The position numbers were made by a program, and so were the translations under genes. Shown piece after piece: positions 58,501 through 64,000 of a DNA stretch of 64,000 nt. Below the pieces are notes generated by a model. That model made no database searches and was not told the DNA's origin. It worked only from the letters and a program-made list of their open reading frames with translations. This DNA is from Bacteroidia bacterium (GTDB taxonomy: Bacteria; Bacteroidota; Bacteroidia; Cytophagales; Cyclobacteriaceae): assembly GCA_030426345.1 (NCBI GenBank), contig JAUHYU010000011.1:1-64000 (forward strand), in the 5' to 3' direction. Position 1 is the stretch's first letter. The number at the start of each line of letters is the position of its first letter.

Positions 58501-59612
58501 ATATTGCTAAAGGAGAAAAGTTGGGCTATCGCATTAACTTTGAAAATCTAGCTGAAGCCAATGCCAATGCCCAGCGTGTAGCTGTAGAAAATGAACTGCA
58601 ACCCGAATTGGACGAAAGGAGCTTTAGGCTTAAAGAAGTAGGTTGGGGAGATACGATCATTCAATTGCCAGAAGCTGCTTATTTTACTGGAACATTTGAT
58701 TTGGGAGATAAATATAGCAACAACCAGCTTCAGCTCACAGCTGGGATTGATGCTGTAAATTGGCGTGTATTTTGGAGATTCCAAACTATAGATCCTTCTA
58801 CAGGCGCTCCTCCGTCAGAATTTGATGGTGGATTTTTGCCACCAAACGATTCTACAGGAATTGGCGAAGGGTATGTGTCGTACACGATCAAAGCTAAAAA
58901 CGGATTGTCTGGCGGCACGGAAGTGACCAACGATGCTGTCATAGTGTTTGATCAGGAAAAAAGTTTGCGCACTAACTTATGGTCAAACATGATTTTAGGA
59001 GAAGGAGGCGTAGATAGCCATGTCAACGAATTGAATAATGTGATGATGGAAACTAGGTTTGTAGTATCATGGCAACCTGGAGGTGTGGACAATAGTTTCC
59101 AACCTGATATTATGGACTATACCGTTTTCGTATCCAAAGACAACGGACAATATTTTATATGGCAACTGAATACGCCCGAAAAAGAGGCCGTTTTTGTCGG
59201 TGAGCCAGGGAGTACTTATGAGTTTTACAGCATTGCACGAACTGCCAGTGGAGCTACTGAATCCATTCCTGCCTTTGCGGACGCGATGACCCTCGTTAGT
59301 GATGAAGCCAGGGTGACTGGCATTGATGACAATGATGTTTTGGGTCGATTGAAACGACAAAATATGGCCATCTATCCCAACCCATCACAGGGAGAATTAA
59401 CGATCGCTTACAAGCAGCAAAATAAAGAAAGACTTCGCTTGTCGATTATATCCATTTCTGGGCGGCAGATTTACGAGGAGGTGATCAATAACGATATACC
59501 AGGAACTTATTTTAAATCAATACTCAATCTGCAATCTATAAGTAATGGCATTTATTTTATAAAAATTGAAGGAGCAGACTACTCCAATACTCAGAAGTGG
59601 ATCAAAAAGTAG
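52524..59612 (+). CDS. giant multidomain T9SS-exported surface protein with CARDB repeats
   Basis: 2362 residues. Signal peptide (1-24, cleavage before Gln25), a right-handed beta-helix/pectin-lyase-like domain (about 30-450), then about eight tandem CARDB-type adhesion domains (about 457-1450; each begins DLxVxNxxxP or similar and has a VxNxGxxxT core plus YLSxD), a mixed-beta region (about 1480-1830), a DPNEIIGPEG/YRINFEN module (about 1980-2150) common in large surface proteins, a fibronectin-like segment, and a C-terminal T9SS type A sorting domain (IYPNPSQGELTI to ISNGIYFIKI). It should be a surface adhesin or enzyme scaffold. No clear catalytic motif was seen. It is unusually long but shows no stop or frameshift. 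Confidence 0.88.
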   Translation: MNSHRLASIALSIMLFFAMSTVNAQMSGNYTIATDGSGDFTTLNAAIAKLQNDGMGADVTLQLKPGIYNEKVRIGAIAGNSLAKQVIIESLSGNREDVTITYTTNDEDSSNYLIRLDDVKGASIRNITFDTQGAKSYYGRVIELIGITSNVTIEGNHFIGNRNSSAIVFGLGAGDFFEHYINPDSIRNLTVNHNLFNLFSPAVDSEMSFTMDVFHENLSISHNQFIDCNGINLANVKGLYFGNNLSKKVEYKIKPLVLSNCKGEILVEKNIAYTTTDGFSFFATHGTKDSPVIVRNNFVSGDKIVLAISGISNFNIAHNTFIGTSTGSSLMALYGVDSSAMYNNIFYNKKSDQALLTFDKMGNVDMDYNCYYAPDGTLADNYDITINTLEEMRTVLGIEAHGMNINPIFVSDTTYQVLAADLTDAGIPLPYITDDIEGDPRADGLPDIGVDESTAVSNLIINEVTTATPTVNIDGNLSITWKGENIGETTFSTEWKDHVYLSKDTQLDEDDVFLGSKINNDVLAPGDLFSHSKVFLVDLDNPGDYYVLVKLDVDEVLIEDKNDNIEIGPKVTVIFANRPNLEVTNISMPANINSGSVVTVEWTVTNNGDEATTENWFDYIYFSSDKDLLEDHENFDPEQEFLVKLENTVGLAPGESYTNSHQFKLPLSGSGKYYIKVVVDLENSQNELDESLPNNSTISLPISISQAPLSDLKVTSFTFPETAFSGEWIDFSYTVKNIGTAKTSYDLWTDYVYVITDSIPNRNSFKSAWKTRQEIKNWKEMEVAEELVIHEKIKLPYCESDTFYVFLLTDVYNQIEESVESNNTTIANQPIIVVYKPSADMVVERIHVPDQPRATDQLTTIEYDIYNRGFDVANIFNNLHDAIYLSKDQEFDIKEDLKLAGGWFFDTLSLAVDDKITRQISITWPDSLFGDYYVVVNTDDLDQICEAPYEGNNAFFSEKISIELAPVKDLTIKNLRVETSGIAGERMAIKYNLHNNGVGIVSGKVLVDSIYLVPENGQPNKKYSHWGKQHEDLTLSSNSSVLEEMLLSIPITTPPGRYQLVIIADAKKMIYEHEAENNNLVKSPTITITRDEDKLPDLAIQNVALPQEILSGTTASISFDISNLSPAETNTDAWKYRLSLLNEMDKKLGNENYLHIGKLDGNSTYTENFDFKIPDGISGSYRLVIHADINYKVAEYYKENNADTIDIEIALSPWPDLVVQNLNFPATMIAGQEATISWEVKNAGQVPTKAEILSDKIYVSKDEVLDEHDILLHSVVYDNTLAKGAVLSQNPVFRILPELDGNYYLIVMTDASNQEYEHTGEENNVFHSIDEVTITKPKPIDLEPVVSSIDFSLSSGVVQFGVRNNGPNTGHGSWVDAAFLSTDPLWDKDDVLMGYRKYSASNSGLESGGAYNFTIKNQSGFVKPDYYYVIIKSDVYNYMPETNKGNNYQASKDPVYIDMLAELIPGEAKDSVYYLNRNRSHYYKMKTKTDKGYLLTIDGKNSNNSTELFYKTADLPSRGGDFDFKGANDRQETQQIIVPSKDQATTDYILAYGDYVFGETMDYTLLAEEKEFSIVNITPEVGGNEGIVVMDINGFDFTDSLRAVLRNATDTVEAVHSFSISNILARAHFNTNSIDTGTYDVVLQRLDRGDKTVYEQAFQVQDTSYTEYHMNVTGPDRVIQGRDFLSQVHFSNLGNINDYDLFVMIAISAKNHGPQDFKVDYLGDGVSDQLPEELQALHPFSNEALFQDDKAYYFYTWLPVFAARSSGQFTFKLNMAEIDTINISAQIFANPISDIHFSGDLDDLKKTRFLKDIDASFTGGNNASSNARVTADCIDDPKAVEAMVWKSVRSHVEYVSGGIPGSPTQVVTTLVQEGLKSMVDVEAHDRAEGLVKDLTDERREITLDPTQKSAYDNLLKNLDNCLTPELVEEIVDKCLVAHREEVLRADGRKSYRTVYTNTCPYASPGGTSKGVAVVSSHDPNEIIGPEGIGEPRYIAKGEKLGYRINFENLAEANANAQRVAVENELQPELDERSFRLKEVGWGDTIIQLPEAAYFTGTFDLGDKYSNNQLQLTAGIDAVNWRVFWRFQTIDPSTGAPPSEFDGGFLPPNDSTGIGEGYVSYTIKAKNGLSGGTEVTNDAVIVFDQEKSLRTNLWSNMILGEGGVDSHVNELNNVMMETRFVVSWQPGGVDNSFQPDIMDYTVFVSKDNGQYFIWQLNTPEKEAVFVGEPGSTYEFYSIARTASGATESIPAFADAMTLVSDEARVTGIDDNDVLGRLKRQNMAIYPNPSQGELTIAYKQQNKERLRLSIISISGRQIYEEVINNDIPGTYFKSILNLQSISNGIYFIKIEGADYSNTQKWIKK

Positions 59613-59648
59613 GTGAATCTTTCTTGAGTTTTTACTTTTATTCATACA

Positions 59649-59697
59649 AAAAAGCCTCTAAAATCCATGAAACTACCATGAATTTTAGAGGCTTTTT
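59649..59697. terminator. strong hairpin terminator built from the over-represented motif
   Basis: Two 21-nt arms (59649-59669 and 59677-59697) with one C-A mismatch and a 7-nt loop, A-tract before and T-tract after. It ends the giant gene and would work in either direction. Each arm contains GCCTCTAAAATCCATG or its near complement. Confidence 0.88.
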
Positions 59698-59762
59698 CTA
59701 AGTGAAGGAACTAAAAAGTGTTGCAACAAAAATTTCCTAAATAAAGCCAAGCAGAAAACATC

Positions 59763-60680
59763 TCAGTAAAATCCATGGAAAAAGAGGGCATTTTTTGCAT
59801 TGCTTCGCAGTCAAAGGCGATAACCTCTACTGCGGTCATGATGTTCTGGGAGGAAGGAAAATTCAGATTGGACGACCCGATCTCGAAGTATATTCCTGAA
59901 TTTAAAAATCCACAAGTGCTGAAGTCATTTAAGTATGCGGACACGAGCTACTCAACTGTCGCCGCTGACAATGAAATTACCATTCGGCAACTGCTCTCCC
60001 ACACTTCCAGAATTGGCTATGCAGACATTGACGGTGATGAGCAGATGCGCATGATTTATTAGAAGGTGGGAATAGTGACAGGGTTTTCAGATGAGAATAT
60101 AACTATAGGTGAAAAAATCAAGAAGCTTGCAAAGCTACCGCTGCACCATAATCCGGAGAAAAATATACCTATAGCCTAGGACTTGATGTGTTGGGATATC
60201 TGGTGGAAGGTGTTTATGGAATGCCCTTCGACAAGTTTTTGAAACAAAGCATTTTTGCCCCTCTGGGCATGGAAGATACCTTCTTTTATTTGCCAAAATC
60301 TAAGGCTGACCGACTCGTATCTGTGCAAGAAATGAAAGAAGGAAAATGGGTGAAATACTCGGAAACTTTTTATGACCCAAAATATCCTATCGAAGGAGCA
60401 AAGTCTTATTTTTCTGGTGGGGCAGGATTGTCGAGCGCAGCCAAGAATTACGCCACATTTCTTCAAATGTACCTGAATCTTGGTAAGCTGAATGGCTATC
60501 GTCTGCTGAGCCGAACTACCGTACAGGTGATCTTTTTGGTGGAGAGGTTATTTTGATACCCAGTTTTTTGCCGATCCCAAGGAGCATATTGGTGTGATCA
60601 TGAAGCAAACTGGTGATCCCGTCAATGACAACACCAGATGGAAATTCAAACAGTTGGTTGGTCAGGCAGTTGATTATTGA
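59763..60680 (+). pseudogene. decayed beta-lactamase-family serine hydrolase
   Basis: The remnant reads ...KSMEKEGIFCIASQSKAIT (SxxK nucleophile motif SQSK) ...LRQ-type LLSHTSRIGY..., then PFDKFLKQSIFAPLGMEDTFFYLP, SYFSGGAGLSS and FFADPKEH. At least four lesions: the first 60 or so residues and signal peptide are missing; a TAG stop (60060-60062) interrupts the frame; a one-base loss near 60153 shifts it (restored reading GEKYTYSLGLDVLGYL); and an internal deletion near 60540 joins GDLFGG directly to YFDTQFF. The 5' break is at a copy of the AAAATCCATG decamer. Confidence 0.85.
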
Positions 60681-61050
60681 AAATTACTTAAGAATCCATC
60701 AAGCCCATTGAATGAATTGCGTCCAAGAATACTCAATCAAATAGAGTTGTTATTGATCCATTCTATTCCTAAAATGTAAATAAAGAATGTATTTATTGTC
60801 GATAAAATACACAAATACCTTCTTGTATTTGTGTATTTTTCATATATTTATTAGTATTATATGAATTTAGCCATATTTATCTACCGGGCTCACCAACGCT
60901 ATTTGATTAATACCTTAAAACATCTATAAACACCCAATAAATACAATTCTAAATAAGAAACCCTATTGTGATCCCAAGATTAGCACAAATGAATTACTCG
61001 CTTATTTAATAAAACCATTAGAAATTATTTCCTATACACCCAATACCACT
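60681..61050. other. 370-nt intergenic region before the triplicated lipoprotein gene
   Basis: Apart from the terminator at 60804-60841 the stretch is A/T-rich and holds no recognised gene, RNA or promoter pair. The promoter of the following gene should lie between 60842 and 61050. Confidence 0.4.
60804..60841. terminator. strong perfect hairpin terminator
   Basis: AAAATACACAAATAC (60804-60818), loop CTTCTT, GTATTTGTGTATTTT (60825-60839): a perfect 15-bp stem with a T-run on the plus strand and an A/T-run on the other. It closes the pseudogene and insulates the next gene. Confidence 0.85.
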
Positions 61051-63723
61051 ATGAAAAGAACTCAAACAAACAAACCACATTTTATCGGCAAATGGATTCT
61101 AAAAATTGTCATGTTTAACATCCTTCTGTTTACGAGTTGCGAAGTTGTTGATGATTTAAATCCCACCAATAAGGACTTACCTGATATTTCCTTGCTTGCA
61201 GGTGAATGGCTTCGTGTTGATGGCAACAGTGAAGTTGCCAATGGAATGAAAGTGAATGTGTCTGGAACCAGTTCTACGATTCTAGATCCGTCCGCTACCA
61301 TATTTAGCAATGGAGACATAAAATGGAAGGACATCAGTCCAAGTGACAAGGATCTTTTTGAACACCAAGAGCTAGGATCTGATGGTAATTATTACGCTGC
61401 TACTATTAAGATGATCAACGACAATGAAATAGAAATAAATGTTGTATCCAGCGGAAACGGTAATTTTCAAAAATGGATACGTGTAACGTCGAGCAATGAT
61501 TACGTAAAACTTCAGGGTATATGGCTTATAATTGATAGTATAGATCCCTCAAAGAGCTTGGGGATTGATGTGAAAGGGAGTGCAGGTAAAGTGATTGTAA
61601 GTACAAATTCATCCTTTTCGCCTGATGATATCATATGGAAAGATATTCAACCTTCTGGCACCGATTCTTTTACCTTCCTTATTCTTGATCCAGATGGTAA
61701 TTATGTCTCTGCAACTATCACGATTATTTCAGAAAATGAAATAGAAATAGTCGTGGGGTCAGCAGACCCGGAAAAGTATAACAAATTTGATGGGTCAGTG
61801 GATCTATCTAAACTTCAAGGAGCTTGGACTAGAGTTGAAAGTAATAACCCTACTTCAGACTATATGCAGGTCAACGTGACCGATGATCAAGCCACAGTTA
61901 TCGAAAAAGCTCAAAGCGGATTCAGTGTTGGTGATATCAAATGGAAAGATATAGTGCAAACAGCTCCTGGGAAATTTTCTCATAAAGAGCTTGGCGGTGA
62001 CTACCAATATTATGATGCTACGATTACGATGCTTAATGATACTACGCTTCAAATAGCGGTAGCATCCTCTGGCGATGGCAATAACCAAAAATGGGTCCGC
62101 AATGCACCTGCACAGACAATTGAACTCGATTGCAATATTAGTAGTGCAACCACTCTGATAAACGGGCCTGCAGAGGTAGATTATAGAGTAACCTGTGTCC
62201 TTGATGTTACCGCTGCCTTGACCATTGAGCCAGGGGTGGTTATAGAATTTGAGAATAACGGAGGTTTGGGAATTTATGACAATGGATCACTCAATGCAGT
62301 AGGAACAGCAGATAAACCAATCGTTTTAAAAGGACTAAGCGGAACGAAAGGCAGCTGGCGCGGGATTCACACAGAAACCAATTCTGTCGACAATCGATTT
62401 GAATATGTTGCCATTCAGGATGCGGGATCCAACTATGTGTATTGTTGTAATGAGCCAGCTTCCCTGCTTATCAAAGATGGTCAGTTTTCAATCAAAAACT
62501 CAACTCTAGAAAATGGTGCTGGCATAGGAATGTATGTTCATGACAATGCGAAGCTCAATGAATTCTCAAATATTACCATTATAACACATGATGAATACCC
62601 GATGAGTACAACTATTCAGCGCGCTGGGGAATTGGATGGTAGAGACTCAGATTATTCAGGAAATGGTAAGCCGTATATAGAGATTAGAGATAGCGATTTA
62701 GAAGACCCAATGACGCTAAAGTCCATAGATATTCCTTATCTTATTGATAAGGTGTTAGATATTACTGCAGGTTTGACAATAGAAGCCGGAGCAAAACTTG
62801 TGATGAAAGCAAATGCCGGTATTGGAGTATATGATGATGGATTTTTGAATATTCAGGGAAGTGATATTGCTGCTGTGCAGATAATAGGTTATGAAAGTGT
62901 ATCCGGGTACTGGCGTGGTATTCATATGGAAACTAACAGTATAAATAATAAGATTAACCATGCTGTTATCTCAGATGCAGGTAGTAATTATGTCTATTGT
63001 TGCAATGATGCTGCAAGCATCTTTTTTAAATCTGGCAAGGCAGCCATTACCAATACAGCCATTAGCCGTGGCAAAGGTTATGGGGTCTATGCAGGAACAG
63101 CCTTTGAATTTAGTGATTTCGAAAATAATGACATAGCCACTCATGAGGATGTCCCTATGTACATTGCAGCCGAAAGAATTGGAGAATTGGACGGTATGGG
63201 ATCAGATTATTCAGGGAATACTGAAGACTACATTGCCATATTTAATTCTGATGTTGACAATGCAATCAGTTGGAGTAAGACCAATGTACCATATCTCATA
63301 GATGATGGTGTGATAGACATTAAAGAAAAGGTCGAAATAGAACATGGTGCCGAAATTGTATTTGCAGAAAATGCCGGGCTTGGAGTTTACGATAACGGAG
63401 TATTCAATGCTGTCGGAACAAGTGGAGAAAATATCATTTTTAGAGGTAAAAATAATATAGTTGGTTTTTGGCGTGGTATACATATCGAAACCAACAGTCA
63501 GGAAAATGTTTTAGATTATTGTAATTTGTCAAATGCAGGCAGCAATTATGTGTATTGCTGTAATGTTAAAACCGCCATACTGGCAGACGACGGATTACTT
63601 AAAGTGACCAATTGCTCAATTGAAAATAGCGGAGGTTGTGGATTGGCCATCAAACCAGCAGCTTCAGTTACTGAATCCGGCAATACATTTAGCAATAACA
63701 CAGATGGTTCTATTTGTGAGTGA
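61051..63723 (+). CDS. lipoprotein with three N-terminal and three C-terminal internal repeats
   Basis: 890 residues. The signal ends with a lipobox-like FTSC (Cys30). Three about 95-100-residue units follow (each with LxGxWxRV, DIxWKDI and a DNEIEI or similar strand; about residues 48-353). Then three about 185-residue parallel-beta-helix units, each with GLGIYDNGxLNAVGT or similar, SWRGIHxETNS, AGSNYVYCCN and a YSGN turn. The AGSNYVYCCN motif, with vicinal cysteines, occurs at about residues 457, 642 and 828. Not recognised as a known family. There is no T9SS C-terminal domain; it is probably anchored to the outer membrane through the lipid. Confidence 0.75.
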   Translation: MKRTQTNKPHFIGKWILKIVMFNILLFTSCEVVDDLNPTNKDLPDISLLAGEWLRVDGNSEVANGMKVNVSGTSSTILDPSATIFSNGDIKWKDISPSDKDLFEHQELGSDGNYYAATIKMINDNEIEINVVSSGNGNFQKWIRVTSSNDYVKLQGIWLIIDSIDPSKSLGIDVKGSAGKVIVSTNSSFSPDDIIWKDIQPSGTDSFTFLILDPDGNYVSATITIISENEIEIVVGSADPEKYNKFDGSVDLSKLQGAWTRVESNNPTSDYMQVNVTDDQATVIEKAQSGFSVGDIKWKDIVQTAPGKFSHKELGGDYQYYDATITMLNDTTLQIAVASSGDGNNQKWVRNAPAQTIELDCNISSATTLINGPAEVDYRVTCVLDVTAALTIEPGVVIEFENNGGLGIYDNGSLNAVGTADKPIVLKGLSGTKGSWRGIHTETNSVDNRFEYVAIQDAGSNYVYCCNEPASLLIKDGQFSIKNSTLENGAGIGMYVHDNAKLNEFSNITIITHDEYPMSTTIQRAGELDGRDSDYSGNGKPYIEIRDSDLEDPMTLKSIDIPYLIDKVLDITAGLTIEAGAKLVMKANAGIGVYDDGFLNIQGSDIAAVQIIGYESVSGYWRGIHMETNSINNKINHAVISDAGSNYVYCCNDAASIFFKSGKAAITNTAISRGKGYGVYAGTAFEFSDFENNDIATHEDVPMYIAAERIGELDGMGSDYSGNTEDYIAIFNSDVDNAISWSKTNVPYLIDDGVIDIKEKVEIEHGAEIVFAENAGLGVYDNGVFNAVGTSGENIIFRGKNNIVGFWRGIHIETNSQENVLDYCNLSNAGSNYVYCCNVKTAILADDGLLKVTNCSIENSGGCGLAIKPAASVTESGNTFSNNTDGSICE

Positions 63724-63835
63724 TTGTAACTTGGGGTAGAGTTTAATTCAAGATGTTAGGTATGACCGAATAGTTTTTACATACGACATTTAGATCATTT
63801 GAATTTAAAGCAATTGCAGCTAAACAGAAGAAGTA

Positions 63836-64000
63836 ATGGCTCCAGTCAAATCAGTTGATGCATTTATTGAGAAACAAACCAAATGGAAAGCTCCACTAGG
63901 GAAATTTAGAGAGCTTTGCCAGCAATCAGAACTGGAAGAATCCATCAAATGGGGCATTCCAGTTTATGCACTTCAGGGAAAAAATGTGCTCGGGTTGGTG
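63836..64000 (+). CDS. DUF1801/YdeI-like protein, 3' end outside window
   Basis: The first 55 codons are visible: MAPVKSVDAFIEKQTKWKAP, then LEESIKWGIPVYALQGKNVLGLV. The IKWGxPVYxxxGKNV pattern matches DUF1801/YdeI-type small proteins; function is unclear (some relatives are called iron chaperones on weak evidence). The rest is cut by the window edge. Confidence 0.7.
   Translation, partial: MAPVKSVDAFIEKQTKWKAPLGKFRELCQQSELEESIKWGIPVYALQGKNVLGLV

Noticed and set aside
18612-59777. Explanation of the decamer as a Lys-Ser-Met peptide motif
   Set aside because: Only five copies read Lys-Ser-Met; the others are on the opposite strand, in other frames or intergenic.
61051-63723. Regular repeats considered as CRISPR or satellite DNA
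   Set aside because: They are coding, diverged between copies at the DNA level, and keep the reading frame.
1-64000. Search for tRNA, rRNA, riboswitch and CRISPR
   Set aside because: No cloverleaf, leader or repeat-spacer pattern was recognised in any intergenic stretch; a covariance-model scan would be needed to exclude small ones.

Overview
The window comes from a Bacteroidota chromosome, most likely a Cytophagales-type gliding marine or soil bacterium. Four things point there: a gliding-motility lipoprotein GldH, proteins with type IX secretion (T9SS) C-terminal sorting domains, a complete alternative complex III operon (actABCDEF) joined to an aa3-type cytochrome oxidase cluster, and A-rich start contexts with Bacteroidetes-type promoters (TTG, about 19-20 nt, TAnnTTTG). 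No rRNA, tRNA, CRISPR array, phage or insertion sequence was recognised. All identifications are from reading the sequence; no database search was run.

Layout. 1-2.6 kb: the end of a Bat aerotolerance operon (a VWA-TPR fusion cut by the window edge, then BatD), slightly richer in G+C than the rest. 2.6-7.3 kb: envelope genes (BamA-type barrel, HAD-phosphatase lipoprotein, DUF748/AsmA-like protein). 7.4-23.0 kb: a long respiratory operon. ActA-F pass quinol electrons to cytochrome c, followed by oxidase subunits II and I, heme O synthase, two subunit III proteins and subunit IV. After a terminator come a SCO-like protein without its copper ligands, a DUF420 (CtaM-like) protein and a small CxxC membrane protein. 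23.1-30.4 kb: a very large NtrY-like sensor kinase and a very large SprA-like outer-membrane protein. 30.4-50.8 kb: mostly housekeeping (GDP-mannose synthesis, recQ, purD, ricT, gldH, an SF1 helicase, a triple helix-hairpin-helix ComEA-like protein, PPi-type phosphofructokinase, an FG-GAP T9SS protein, murF, a TPR protein, metF, an unrecognised polytopic membrane protein).

50.8-63.7 kb looks accessory: a DUF4238 gene bracketed by 22-nt direct repeats, a 2362-residue T9SS adhesin-like protein with about eight CARDB-type domains, a decayed beta-lactamase-family pseudogene between two strong terminators, and an 890-residue lipoprotein made of two sets of internal triplications. The last 165 nt start a DUF1801/YdeI-like gene.

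The most unusual signal is not a gene. The decamer AAAATCCATG (or its complement) occurs at least 15 times between 18.6 and 59.8 kb by my manual count, on both strands, in several reading frames and in intergenic hairpins, where chance predicts well under one. It behaves like a DNA-uptake or architecture-imparting sequence and deserves a genome-wide count.
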